Positions 43,672 to 55,387 are shown, numbered from the stretch's first letter. The stretch: DNA of 64,000 nucleotides from Adenophora triphylla var. japonica (GCA_022495995.1 JAFEMH010001367.1:186001-250000); one strand, 5' to 3'. Notes: generated by a model not told the origin, from the letters alone. Program-made: numbers and translations.

Positions 43672-46600
43672 TCAGGAGTCCTGGCCGACATCAGCTTGGT
43701 CGTCAGTAGCAGCTCGACCCTCTTCCTCTCCTTGTTGCTGAGGGTCTAAAGGTTTACCCGACTCTGAATAAACTTGTTCATCTACTGTCTCCATGGCTTC
43801 AGCATCGTCAAGTTCCGCCAAGACCACATCAAAATTTTTATCAAGGACAGGGGGAGCTTCCCACTTCTCACAATGATCTTCTTCATCTTCCTGGGCAATA
43901 AAGGCCAAGTCGTTCTCGAGATAGGGAACAAGCGAATGACCTTGGCGAGCTGCCATGTCGTACTGAGACTCAGAAAACCAACGAGCTAATTGCTCGATGG
44001 TAGCTATGTGAGGATCCACCAGTGCTCGACGGGCCATGTGCCTCTTCCCAACCTCGAGAAAGTCTTGTGCCCTAGCCACGATGGCATCATAATACTCATC
44101 CCCTGCCTTGAACTTCTCAATCGCAGCTTCAGAGGCCTCCTTAGTAGTTTTCTCGATGGCAGCCTTGTGGTCTTTCTGACTCTTCTCTCTCTCAAGTCGA
44201 TGCTGTTCATGCAACTCGAGCAAGAGGGCATCCTTCTCCTTTAAAAGTTTGTTAATAGTGGCCAGCTCAGTCTTGGCCTTCCCCAGTTCTTTCTTCTCAG
44301 CCTCCCTCTCAGCCTCCACTTCCTTGAGCTTGGACTCTGCAGCCTCCAGGTCGGACAAAGCCTTGGTCTTCACCGCTTCGTTGGCTTCATACGAATTGTC
44401 CAAGTCATTATACTTCTCTTTCCATTCCGCAAGCTCTTGAGCCTTTTTGGAATAATCACGAAGGGCTTGTCTCTCCCTCTCAATGGAGGCCCTCCAAGAG
44501 CTCTTGGCTTGCTCAATCATTGTAAGATTCTGCATTCCAAAGGAAACAAAGAAGTGTTAGCTCGAGGTTCAAGTGGATCGAGTAAAGGAGCAGACGACTA
44601 AAATAAAAGAGAAAGTGAGAAGTTACCTCGCAATGAGCCAGCCCAGACCGAGCTGAGAACTCCTCGGGTGTCATGCCCTTATCAGCCAAGTGAGCTAGCA
44701 GACCCACATCCACCGCTCTTCTCACAATCACCTGGCCCAAGTTCATGTCTGGTTAGCTGCGACTCAGGCAATTTACTCCTTCAAGAGAGGGAACATCACT
44801 CAGCCTCTGCATCCTTTCTTCAATAGTTTCTTGGTTGGGATAGGAAGAAGCTGGAGGAGGTGTAAACAGTTGGCTTGATGAGACAGCATTCCCCTTGTCA
44901 GATCGCAACCTCTTAGTCCTCAGAGGCTGATCATCAACTTCAGTTTCCATGGCGTCGTCATCAATGTTTACGACATCTAAGGGACTAGTTCCTGCTCTGA
45001 CAGCATCGGAGGTCCCTACATTGACATCAGTAGTTGGGTCGGAGCTCACGTCAGGCCTGCCAGATCTGTTGGATTCATTACCTTCCTCAGTCACGCTCAA
45101 GGTATGACTGCTGCTCAGCAAAGGATCTTCTTCATCTACCCCTTCCATTGGCACCATCCCAATATTGTCTTTTGGAAGCTGACTGGTCCTTAACGCGGCT
45201 TCCCTCTGCCTGTGAGCACGAGCATTGGCTTTCCCATGGTCCTTCCTCGCTTTCTTCTTATCAGAAACCCCAACAATACGCACCATATTAGCTTCTTGTT
45301 CGGGAGTTAAAACTACACGACATCAAAGAAATCAAGTGTTAGCTCGACAATTCAAAACAGTTCTACGAGTAAACCATTGACGAGATAATTGATACAACTC
45401 AAAGCAGTTTTATGTACGAATTGAACAATTCTACATACGAGCAGGCAATTAGATAGAGTTGCAATTCGAAATAGTTCTATGTACGAGCTAACTAAGTTCT
45501 ACATACGAGCAGACAACGGACGATCTAAGAGTTGCATACATATACAAGATAACAATAGACGAGTAAAGGGTTGCAGAACAAGATCTTACCACCGGCATGC
45601 TCCCCGTTATCCTTGCAATAGTTTTCTGTCTTCTTGCAACGCTGGCACAAATTTCCAAACCTCCCCAGAGAATGAGTAACCCAGTCGGGATATATTTGTC
45701 CTCTCAACACAGGGACAAGGGGCTCTACTACTCCATCTCCAGACATCATCCCAGCCTGGACGAAGTTATACTTGGTGGTGATCAGACTCTCCCAGCTAAT
45801 GGGTCTTTTCTCGACTAAGCGACACAAAGCCCTATACAAGTTAAGATACCAGGTCGGCTCCCAATAGTTCCCCTCATCTATGGTTTCTGTATCATCATTG
45901 GGCAATGGGAATTCCCATCCTAATCTACTCTCTACCACAACAACATGCGAGTTCCAGCCACTATGCTTACTTGGGAGATTGGTGAAGAGCTTGGGAGATT
46001 TAGGTTTAGAGGGGGTACTGATGCTCAGGTCCTCTCCACTATACTTTATGCTGAAAAATTCTTTGAACACTCTCATACAAGGTTCATATCCTAAGAATCT
46101 GCACACCATGGCAAAGCATACAAGGACCCTACAAGTATTGGCTCCGAGCTGAAGGGGGAGAGCATTGGCACATTCTAAAAACTCATTTATGAAGGGATCA
46201 AGAGGTAACCTGAGGCCAGCTACAAATTGACCATAGAAGAAGGCTACCCTAGTGGCATCCTTAGTAAATGACGACCTAAACAACTTCATAAACTCCCTCT
46301 GGGTATAAATGGTCACCCTATAATCTTCCTTACTTACCTCACAGAAATCCCAAATCATACTATACCTAGAGGGCAGGTTCTTCTTTCCACGTAATGGCCC
46401 TTGGGGGACATAACCCCTCTCATTCTTTCCTGGCATGGCTGTATCGTCGAATGCATCAACAATTCTGGGACCAGAGGAAGTAGATGTTGTAGCTCCGCCT
46501 TGAGTTGCCATATCTGTACAAGAAGAAGGAGAAACAGGGGAGTCAGGCCTATGAATAATTTCAGTCGACCTATTTGAGGGCGACCTAGACTCCCCTGGAA

Positions 46601-46904
46601 AACCTATTCTATTCCTAAGGAAGGAGGGCTTTTGGACGTCCCTAACATAAAACAAGGTGATATGGTCAAGCAATTCATGGAATAGATGAAAAGCGACAAC
46701 AGTTGAGTCGTCAATCACCACATTCTCAATTTCTCCTACAACGGGCAGCCCTATCTCAGTGTAATTCAACCCCCAACTAGTCAAAATGGAGGCACACTCA
46801 TCCAAGGACATCACTCTCCACTCACCGTTCACATTCTTACATGCCCTACGGTTAACAGTACAGTAGCCATACCAAGCTCCTGGTTCACTACTAAAGGTCC
46901 TAGC
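43672..46904 (-). pseudogene. Antisense three-exon gene of the Tat-type element (putative gypsy-type transposon protein with coiled coil)
   Basis: Minus strand, between pol and the 3' LTR. Exon 1 46904-45590 (ATG, MARTFSSEPGAWYGYCTVN), donor G|GTAAGATC; exon 2 45312-44627, acceptor TGTAG, joined in phase to give HAGVLTPEQEANMVRIVG; exon 3 44529-43672 after donor GAG|GTAACTTC and acceptor ATGCAG, also in phase (HCENLTMIEQAKSSW). Total about 952 codons, with a single in-frame TAA at 44755-44753 in exon 2. Exon 1 has the block LRLPLDPFINEFLECANALP, FLGYEPCMRVFKEFFS, typical of the plant family PF04195 (putative gypsy-type transposon). Exon 3 is a long charged coiled coil (KLKEVEAEREAEKKELGKAK) with an acidic end. 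Function unknown. Antisense ORFs in this place are known from Grande-like elements. Confidence 0.85.
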
Positions 46905-46922
46905 CATGGCGAAATTGAACAC

Positions 46923-47387
46923 AAAGCAGAAATTAAAGCCCTAAAACAAAAATACAAGGGAAATACCTTAATCGATTGAAGAAAGGGAGTTCGTTCTTGA
47001 ACAGAAGCGAGTTTAAGTCCTACTGCAATTCCGTGATTGTCGCCGGAGAAGAGGAGTTTGAAAACGGTAAGAATTCGAATTGGAGAGGAAGACTGAGTAT
47101 TTCTATTTTCCTAAATTTGGAAAGGGAAAGGAAAATTGAAATTAATTTTCCAAAATTAAAAGCTGAAGCGGTTTTCGAGAAGGAGTTCCAAACGTCAGAA
47201 TAGTCATCATTACGAAAATCGGCGCTCCTTCATCTCCAACCGTTCATTGCCAACGACCGGGATGTTGCCACGTCATCAAAAGTCGACTAAGCCTCAGAAC
47301 GAACAGCGACCTGCGAGTAAAGTAATTCTCATCAAAGTTTTTCTTAACTTCCAAGTCGACGAAGTCAACTCGAAAGTTGGGGGCCAC
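46923..47387. other. Non-coding 3' region between antisense gene and 3' LTR
   Basis: No ORF of note. It would contain the promoter of the antisense gene, if there is one besides the LTR, and ends in the purine-rich GTTGGGGGCCAC next to the 3' LTR. Confidence 0.6.
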
Positions 47388-48045
47388 TGAACATACCAAA
47401 AGTGCCGAGTTGGGCCAAGCAAGTAAAGCCCAATTACATCCAGCTTTGATTATCACATTCTCAATAGGGCTGGCCCAGTCAGAGCAAGGCCCAAAGCCCA
47501 TTTCAAAGATCAGTCGACTAAGCCCATGGTCCGGCTCACCAGGCCCCGACTTAACTTAATCCGACCTCAGAATCCATATTATAACTCGGGTACGAACCAT
47601 GCTCTGCAGACAGTCAGGTCGACCATTCCACGAGTGACGACCTCGACCTAAACCAACAAGTGACGACTTAACACTTGCCGGCTTATTTGGTTGAACAATC
47701 CTCATAACCACATCCCTATAAATCAGGGACCGTTATAGACATGTTCCCACGTCCAAGTAACTGCCGCTATAATCTCGGAGGACATGTTGCCTCCCAGAAA
47801 TACATCACTCTTGCCTATAAATACTTCATCACTACCAAACGGTGAAAGGTAAGCGCCATTTTGTATTCTGAGTTCATTATTCAATACATTTTGAGCTTTA
47901 TACAACTGTTATCTTACTCTCACGCCCGAGCGTCTTCGCCGGAGACACATCCGGCTAGTCGTGGGTTCTGTTTTCAGGTCAAGAAGCCAGGTGATCAGTC
48001 CTGCCACGTGGAGGAAGATTGATAAGCACATTTCCTGCAGCATCA
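47388..48045 (+). repeat. Tat-type element 3' LTR
   Basis: 658 bp; differs from the 5' LTR by about ten small changes, e.g. near 47607 and 47788. Confidence 0.93.
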
Positions 48046-48065
48046 AAAGTATATAGAAGAAAAGT

Positions 48066-49696
48066 CAAATTTAGAGACAGATACTAAATATGTCAGTAAA
48101 TTTTAGAGACATATGTTGAATCTGTCACTAAATTAGAAACGGATTAAAAAATCTGTCTCTAAATTAGAGACGGATTAAAATCTGTCTCTAATTTAGAGAC
48201 AGATTCAACATCTGTCTCTAAAGTTTAGAGACAGATTTTGTATATGTCTCTAATTTAGAGACGGATTCTGAATCTGTCTCTAATTTAGAGACGGATTCTG
48301 AATCTGTCTCTAATTTAGAGACATATACAAAATCCGTATCTAAAATTTAGAGACGGATGTTGAATCTGTCTCTAATTTAGAGACGGATGTTGAATCCGTC
48401 TCTAATTTAGAGACGGATGTTGAATCCGTCTCTAAGGCTCCGTTTGTTTCGACGTAAAACATTTTTCGTAAAATATTTTCCGAAAAATGTTTTCCTGTAA
48501 AATGTTTTCCTGTAAAATGTTTTACGGAGGTAAGGCGTATAATGTTTTACGGAGAAAGGGTGTAAAATGTTTTCGGGTGTTTAGTAAGAAAAATATTTTT
48601 CGAAAGGACATAAAATGTTTTATTAAAAAAAAAATTTTTTAATCATTTTTTGTAACCACCCCACCCACCCCCCGCCTACCCTACCCCACCACCCACCCAC
48701 CCACCCACCCCCCCAAAAAAATTTATTTTTTTTTTGTAACCGCCCCACCCCCTTGCCCCAACCCCCCAAAAAAATTTTTTTTTTTGTAACCGCCCCACCC
48801 ACCCCCTGCCTACCCCATCCCCCACCCCCCCCAAATTTTTTTTTTATTTCGAAAGGACGTAGAATAAAAAAAATTTGGAGGGAGGGGGGGGGGGCGGTTA
48901 AAAAAAAAATAAAAAATAAAATTTTTTGGGGGGTGGGGGGTAGGCAGGGGGTGGGTGGGGCGGTTACCAAAAAAAATTAAAAAAAAATTTGGGGGGAGTG
49001 GGTGGGGGGTGGGGTAGGCAGGGGGTGGGTGGGGCGGTTACAAAAACAAAAAATTAAAAAAAAAAATTTGGGGGGGGGTGAGTGGGGCGGTAACAAAAAA
49101 AATTTTAAAAAAAAAATTTTTGGGGGGAGGGGGTGAGTGGGGCGGTTACCAAAAAAAAAATTTTTTTAAAAAAATTTTTTTGGGGGGCGTGGAGGGTGGG
49201 GTGGGGTAGGTAGGGGGTGGGTGGGGCGGTTACAAAAAATTAAAAAAAAAATTGGGGGGGGGGGGTGGGTGGGGGGCAATTAAATTTTTTTTTTAATTAT
49301 GTTGTACCGGACGTAATATGAGTTGTACATTAAGGCCACCATTTTCCTAAAAATGTTTTACTTAGCACAAGGTCAGTAAGTCTTTTTACTTAGGAAGGGC
49401 GTAAAATGTTTTCCGGAAAACGTTTTCTCCATTTTCCGAAAAACAACCAAACAGCGGAAAACGAGTTATTTTCCGGAAAACATTTTTCGGGGGCTAACCA
49501 AAAGGCGTAAAACGAGTTATTTTCCGGAAAACGTTTTCCGGAAAATGTTTTACGGCGAAACAAACGGAGCCTAAATTAGAGACGAAATCTGAATCCGTCT
49601 CTAATTTTTGGGTCTGTCTCTAATCTGTCGCCTAATTAGCTACAGACTTCGTCCATCTCTAATTTTTCGTCTCTATTTTCAATTTTCCTTATAGTG
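48066..49696. mobile_element. CACTA-3 remnant, right end (copy A)
   Basis: Dozens of alternating phrases ttagagacggatt and aatccgtctctaa make subterminal arrays at 48066-48435 and 49572-49690, and the end TTTTCCTTATAGTG (reverse CACTATAAGGAAAA) is a CACTA terminus. The left terminus was not found. The PIF-like element 48436-49571 sits inside. Confidence 0.75.
48436..49571. mobile_element. PIF/Harbinger-like non-autonomous element 1 (copy A), TSD TAA
   Basis: Terminal inverted repeats of about 33 bp beginning GGCTCCGTTTGTTTCG, flanked by TAA (48433-48435 and 49572-49574). The interior is a symmetric array: T/C-rich units of the type gtaaccgccccacccacccc on the left and their reverse complements on the right. 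No coding capacity (the apparent frames are low-complexity). Confidence 0.85.
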
Positions 49697-50819
49697 TGTA
49701 CGATCTACGTTAGGGCTGAACAAAAAAACCGATGGACCGGACCGGATCGGACCGATAGAACCGGACCAGACCAATGAAAATCGGACCAATCCAATAGAAT
49801 TGGTTTGGTTCTGGTCCCAAATTTATATGGAACCGATTATTCGGGTTGGTCCTGATTTTTGAAAAAATATATATGGTCCTGGATCAAATCCGGATCGGAC
49901 CGATTATGTATATATTATGTATAATGAGTACTATATACTAATATAGGAAGCTATTCAAATGAGAACCAAATTTATATGAGAATCATGAGAACTAAATTCA
50001 ACCATTGGATTAAAAACACATTAATGCTCCAGATTAAAAAAAAAAAAAAGATAGAGGGGGTGACATTTTCGTAATTATTGTGAACTAAATCCCCCTCAAA
50101 TTTCAAAATAAAATATCTCAATATCTATAAGTCGAAAAAAAAAAATCGAAAACACTGATTTTTTTGTCTTGACGAGACGATTCAAACTAGATCCCTGAAG
50201 ATAGGATTTTGAAAAAATAATATTGAACAATGTCTAATTTTTAAAACACTAGCTAATTAACAAGTGTACACTAGCTAGTTAAGTAATGTACAATATTAAT
50301 GTATATAGTGTACACTAGCTAGTTAACTCGTGCACACTAGCCACATGACTTATACTGGACAATACCTTGACTTGGTCTTGGTCAAGTCCTTTTGTACACT
50401 AGCTAATTAACTACTGTACACTAGCTAGTTAAGTAATGTACATTAGCAACTTAGCTAGTTAAGTAATCTCTTGAACATAATTTTCTCCCTTCACCACATT
50501 TACCAGATATTAAGAATAAAAATATCCTTAAAAACAAAGTAATTTGAAATAAATTATACGTGGCTTTCTGGTATAAAATCTTAATATCATTGTTTCTGTT
50601 TAAGTGGTGTAACATTTGCTAATTACTTAAGTTACTGCATTTTCATTGCTTCAACTCCAAAGCCACACCGGCCTGTTCAACGGATATGACTACCACTATT
50701 AAAGGAGCACATATCTTCAATCTTAACCTCTGATGACTTGATTTACAGATCCGTTGGTAAATGACAATCTTGGCCTAGTTCTTTGTCCTCTTTACTTGTG
50801 CATTACCCAAGTTTCATAG

Positions 50820-51440
50820 AATTATCTCAAATAATGTACACTAGCTAGTTAAGTAATATACACTAGCTAATTAACTAGTGTACACAAGTTAATTACTTGA
50901 CTAGTGTACATTACTTAACTAGTGTGCATGAGTTAATAACTTAACTAGTGTGCACGAGTTAATTACTTAACTATTGTACATTACTTAACTAGTGTGCACG
51001 AATTAATTACTTAACTAGTGTACATTACTTAACTAGTGAGCACGAGTTAATTACTTAACTAGTGTGCACGAGTTAATTACTTAACTAGTGTACATTACTT
51101 AACTAGTGTACACTTAACTAGTGTGCACGAGTTAATTACTTAACTAGTGTACATTACTTAACTAGTGTGCACGAGTTAATTACTTAACTAGTTAATTAGC
51201 TAGTGTTTTAAAAATTAGACGTTGTTCAATATTAGACGTTGTTCAATATTACTTAACTAGTGTGCACGAGTTAATTACTTAACTAGTGTACATTACTTAA
51301 CTAGTGTGCACGAGTTAATTACTTAAATAGTGTACATTACTTAACTAGTGTACATTACTTAACTAGTGTGCACGAGTTATATGGCTAGTGTGCACGAGTT
51401 AATTACTTAACTAGTGTACATTACTTAACTAACTAGTGCC
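50820..51440. repeat. Tandem/interspersed repeats built on TTAACTAGTGTGCACGAG
   Basis: A unit of about 44 bp (cttaactagtgtgcacgagt, taattacttaactagtgtacatta) recurs more than ten times with variable register. Related phrases (gtacactagctagttaa) occur in inverted orientation at 50260-50470 and 51790-51960. Confidence 0.85.
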
Positions 51441-51526
51441 ATTTTTGTTCTTTATGATTTGAGGTTATCATTATTTTATTTTGTTCCGATAATTTTTTAT
51501 AACGTTTCTAAGTTCTTTGTGGACAG

Positions 51527-51797
51527 ATACTTGGTGCCCCGTGACATGTCCATTGGCCAGTTTATTCACATACTGAGTTGCAGGCTCCGTTTGGATCCTG
51601 GAAAAGCACTTTTTGTATTTGTGAATAACACATTTCCGCAAACATGTAAGGATCTTCAACATTTATTCATTCCCTTATAATCTTAAAATTCAAGTTACGG
51701 TGTTGACTGAGTTTCGTGAATGTCATCTGCTGCAGCCAGCTTAATGGAGTCGGTTTATGAATTATTCAAAGATGAAGATGGGTTCCTATATGTGCTA
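51527..51797 (+). pseudogene. Captured ATG8 (ATG8h/i-type) exons
   Basis: Exon 51527-51645 encodes YLVPRDMSIGQFIHILSCRL and RLDPGKALFVFVNNTFPQT; exon 51736 to about 51797 encodes SLMESVYELFKDEDGFLYV. The intron 51646-51735 has GTAAGG and ...CTGCAG, and the phase is kept. ATG8 is the ubiquitin-like autophagosome protein that is lipidated at its C-terminus; PRDM and VNNT..QT favour the ATG8h/i group. The N-terminal third and the last residues, with the glycine, are missing, so it is a fragment carried by the MULE. Upstream 50480-50830 may also be captured, but I cannot identify it. Confidence 0.88.
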
Positions 51798-52316
51798 CAC
51801 TAGCTAATTAACTAATGTACACAAGGACTTGTGTTCACTAGCTAGTGTACACTAGTTAATTAGCTAGTGTACACAAGGACTTGGCCAAGACTAAGCCAAG
51901 GCAATGTCCAGTATAAGTCATCTGGCTAGTGTACACGAGTTAACTAGCTAGTGTACACTATATACATAGCTAATGTACTTAGCCATGACTAATGCACGAG
52001 TTAAGCGTATTTTAAAAATTAGACGTTTTTCAATATTATTTTTTCAAAATCCTATCTTCAGGGATCTAGTTTGAATCGTCTCGTCAAGACAAAAAAATCA
52101 GTGTTTTCGAATTTTTTTTTTGACTTATATATATTGAGATATTTTATTTTGAAATTTGAGGGGGATTTTAAATGAAATAATTACGAAAATGCCACCCCCT
52201 CTATTTTTTTTTTAATCTGGAGCATTGATGTGTTTTTTAATCCAATGGCTGTTAGTGGTTCTTATGGTTCTCATATAATTTTGGTTCTCATTATAATAGG
52301 ACCCTACTAATATATA

Positions 52317-52610
52317 CTCCCTCCGTCCCATTAAGCTTAAGAAGATTTCATTTTGCGCGAGAATTAAGGAATATTATTATAGTATTAGGAGAGAGAATGA
52401 GTGGAAGAAGTGTTGTGAGTGTGAAAAATTAAATAGGAGAGAGAATGAGTGGAGGGAATAGTAAATTATAATGTGTTGTGAGTATTAAAATAATGTAGGA
52501 GAGAGAATGAGTGGAGAGAATAGTGATTTAAGGTTTCCTTTTTGGGATTTCTTAAGACTTATGAGACGCCCAAAATGAAAAGTTTTCTTAAGACTTATGG
52601 GACAGAGGGA

Positions 52611-52611
<1 letters not shown>
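52317..52611. mobile_element. Stowaway-like MITE
   Basis: Inverted ends CTCCCTCCGTCCCATTAAGC and CTTATGGGACAGAGGGAG, flanked by TA; inserted directly beside the MULE TSD. Family of 15092 and 30231. Confidence 0.88.

Positions 52612-52688
<77 letters not shown>
52612..52688. repeat. (AT)n microsatellite (copy A)
   Basis: About 38 AT units. The corresponding tract in copy B is 59056-59106. Confidence 0.95.
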
Positions 52689-52691
<3 letters not shown>

Positions 52692-52736
52692 TAATTTCAA
52701 ATTCCTAATTTTCAAGAAAAAAAAAATAATTTTGAT

Positions 52737-53304
52737 GTGACCTTATCCATCCAGCGACATTACAAGTTTACAAAAATCCTAACCCTATCAGTTTTTGATT
52801 TTCAACTTTGTTTATGTAATGTAATCGTCTTATATTTTTTATTTAAACTTTGTTCCTCTATTTCAGTTAATTTGCTTATGCCTGAATATTTTTATTTGAA
52901 CTTTGTTTATGTAATCGTCATATATTTTGGTTTCATGAAAAAAATAGTTGTTGCATGTTTTATATTTAGAAAAAATATATAGTAGTGTAACTTGTGGAAC
53001 CAATGAAACCGGACATGAACCGAACCATTGGAATCGGACCAATGTGATCGATCCTGTAATGTAATGGTCTGATCCTGATCCTGAATTTAGACAGAATCGA
53101 ACAATTGATCTGATCCTACTTTTTTGAAATTTTGATAAAATCCGAATCAATCCGGACCGTAAACACCCTAATCTACGTGTCAAAATTGAAATAAGAATAA
53201 AATTGTAGACTAATGCTAATATTCTTTTTCCCAACCCTGGGGATGTTATTATTAGTTTAAATTATTTATAAATCACCTACACTAATTAACTGCTGTAACC
53301 CTAA
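52737..53304. other. Non-coding duplicated sequence (copy A)
   Basis: Right part of the hAT-like element and its flank. Matches 59155-59723 closely; no gene. Confidence 0.7.
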
Positions 53305-54036
53305 GGGGCCGTTTGATTCGGTGAAAAAAAAAGTGAAGGAATGGAATGGTCAATGGAATGGAATTCATGAAGGAATTGGAATGGAAAAAAACTGGTCAAA
53401 CCCTTCGTTTGGTTGACACGGAATGAAATGAAATTGTCATTCAATTCCTTGTCAAATCATGTTTGGTTTGATAATACAAATTATAGGAATGTAATGAAAA
53501 CATATAAAATGACCAATTTACCCTTTTTTAAAAAAAAAAAAAAATTGGGGGGGGGGGGTAGGTAGGGGGTATGCAAAATGAGTAAAAAATATTTTTTTTC
53601 GTGGGGGTGATGGGTGGGGGGGTAGGTAGGGGGTATGCAAAATGAGTAAAAAATATTTTTTTTTTCGTGGGGGTGGGGGGGTAGGGCAGGGGCTGGATGG
53701 GGGGTAGGGCAGGGGGTGCAAAAAAAAAATCGTGTGGGGGGTGGGGTCGGGTGGGGGTTGGGGGGGTAGGGGTGGGCAGGGGCTGATTGGGGGTGGGTAG
53801 GGGTGGTTTGGGTTTAGGGGTATTTTGGTCAAAAAAAAATCATTCCCTAAGGAATTCATCATTCCTTCCATATATGGAAGGAATAAAAATCCATTCCAAG
53901 GAATGAAAATTCATTCTCTAGGGAATGGAAAATTTTTCATTCCTACCAACCAAACGGGACGAAGGGAATGAAGTCAACGAAATTGACCATTCCATTCCGC
54001 CCCGAAATGGCCAATTCTGGCGAACCAAACGCCCCC
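53305..54036. mobile_element. PIF/Harbinger-like element 2, TSD TAA, empty site in copy B
   Basis: Ends GGGGCCGTTTGATTCG and, reversed, GGGGGCGTTTGGTTCG, flanked by TAA (53302-53304 and 54037-54039). The interior holds G-rich arrays (ggggggtaggtagggggt). In copy B the same position, 59721-59723, has a single TAA and no element. 732 bp, non-coding. Confidence 0.92.
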
Positions 54037-54292
54037 TAACATTCAAATTGCTATTAATTATTTGACTCATGTCCAAGCAATCAAGCATAAATCTGGAACT
54101 CGCTCTTTCAATCAATCGCATGTTCTCTTTCCCATATTTCTATGTAAAATTATCTTTATCAAACTGCTAGTCTAATAATAATCGTCGCATTTTTTCACTT
54201 GTTCATTCCAGAATAAATATTATATACAAATAAAATAATTCATATTCAATTTATATTAGTACAAATAATATACAAAATTATAAACAAAGAAA

Positions 54293-55127
54293 ATTGTTAT
54301 TTATCCCCGCAACATTACTGAATACCCTCGCAATACTAAATCTACCCAATATTCAACACTAGTCACACCACCCCTCTCCCTATTTTACCCCTTTCTTCTT
54401 CAGCCCACCCCAAACCCCCCCCCACCGCCCCACCGCCATTCTTCCCCTTCTTCCCAACTTACCATTACAACCACTATCAACCTACAACCACCACCACAAG
54501 ACACCACAACCACTCACAGCCTACCCAGCAAATTAACTCTACCATTTATCAACAATACAACAATCGAGATAAAGAACAAACTCGTAACTTGAAGATAAAC
54601 GAACTATAAACTAATTCAAACTCCACAAATCGATTATGACAAAATTCAATTTGACTTACCATAAACTAATTCCAACTCCACAAATAGATTATGAACAAAA
54701 TTCAAATATGTGCAGATTCAAGAAAAATCCAGATTAATTCTCTCTATTTTCAACTTCTCTCTCAATTAATTTGAATAAACCCTAATTCAAGGAAAGCATA
54801 GATTTTTTGAAATCCAGATTCGAAGAAACCTAGATTGGAAATCCAATTTGAAAAAAACCCAAATCTGATGCAATGACGCGGAGGAAGAGAAGGAGCAGTG
54901 AGATCTATGAGATTCATTGGGTGAGCTCAATTGCCGACCGGCGCTATTGACGATGGTGGTGGCTCACGCTTTTGTGTTTGAAGATATTTTGTGTTTGAAG
55001 ATAATAGGGCGGAAGAGGAAGGGCCATTGACGGCAAGAGAATGGTCGTGGGTGGAGAAAAAAGAGGAACACGAGGAGGGTAGGGGGTTGGATGGGCCTGA
55101 GAAGAAAAGAGTAAAATAGGGAGAAGG
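54293..55127. mobile_element. MULE-2 left part (copy A)
   Basis: Begins ATTGTTATTTATCCCCGCAA and matches 59977-60816. The right terminal repeat is missing because the copy ends in the Copia-3 LTR fragment that follows. No recognised gene inside. Confidence 0.65.
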
Positions 55128-55314
55128 TATTAAGGATATTAAGGAATCTCCTCCTAAAGTTTTTTAAAGTTATTTGTTTGAATTTCTCTATATTATTCCT
55201 TGTCAATATTCTCATGTATTTAGATTAGGCAACTAAATATTTGCATTGTGATTAGAATAAGGAAACTCCTTCTCCTTATTAGAATAGGATGATTAGAATA
55301 AGGAAACTCCTTCT
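55128..55314 (+). repeat. Truncated Copia-3 5' LTR (copy A)
   Basis: Matches 60817 onward, with the same preceding GAAGG, and stops abruptly at 55314 against Tekay-like sequence. Confidence 0.85.
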
Positions 55315-55387
55315 TTGCTTTGAAGAGTTGGAGACATTACTTGTATGGAATAACTTGTCAGATCTCTATGAATCATTAGAGTCTTAA

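Larger units (their letters stand above)
36172..48045 (+). mobile_element. Tat-type Ty3/Gypsy element, near full length, TSD AAAGT
   Basis: LTRs 36172-36831 (660 bp) and 47388-48045 (658 bp), TGAACATACC...GCAGCATCA, with AAAGT at 36167-36171 and 48046-48050. I count about ten LTR differences, so it is young. After the 5' LTR, TGGTTCCATTGCCGGGAA is a slightly altered tRNA-Asp-type primer site; GTTGGGGGCCAC precedes the 3' LTR. Order: gag, protease, RT, RNase H (deleted), integrase, a long 3' region with tandem repeats, and an antisense three-exon gene (46904-43672). Pol order RT-RH-IN, long 3' region and antisense ORF point to the Tat group (Grande/Retand/Ogre relatives). Confidence 0.95.
49946..52304. 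mobile_element. Pack-MULE carrying ATG8 exons, 10-bp TSD TACTAATATA
   Basis: Terminal inverted repeats of about 310 bp (left from 49946, right ending 52304; e.g. caatgctccagattaaaaaa and ttgacgagacgattcaaact in both arms) flanked by TACTAATATA at 49936-49945 and 52305-52314, as for Mutator-like elements. The interior holds tandem repeats (50820-51440) and a fragment of an autophagy gene (51527-51797). No transposase. Confidence 0.9.
49711..53170. mobile_element. hAT-like element (copy A), 8-bp TSD ATCTACGT, split by a MULE and a MITE
   Basis: Starts TAGGGCTGAACAAAAAAACC and ends with the inverse-like GTAAACACCCTA, flanked by ATCTACGT (49703-49710, 53171-53178). Rich in ggaccggaccg/ccggt phrases at both ends. 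Copy B (58862-59589, 728 bp) shows the state before the inner insertions. Confidence 0.75.

Noticed and set aside
48623..48980. Long Gly/Pro-rich frames on both strands (also 53518-53871, 57772-58493)
   Set aside because: They are translations of homopolymer-rich G/C and A/T arrays inside PIF-like elements; no start context, domain or conservation.
50583..50830. Possible second captured gene segment in the Pack-MULE
   Set aside because: The sequence looks less repetitive than its surroundings, but I could not match it to any protein in six frames.
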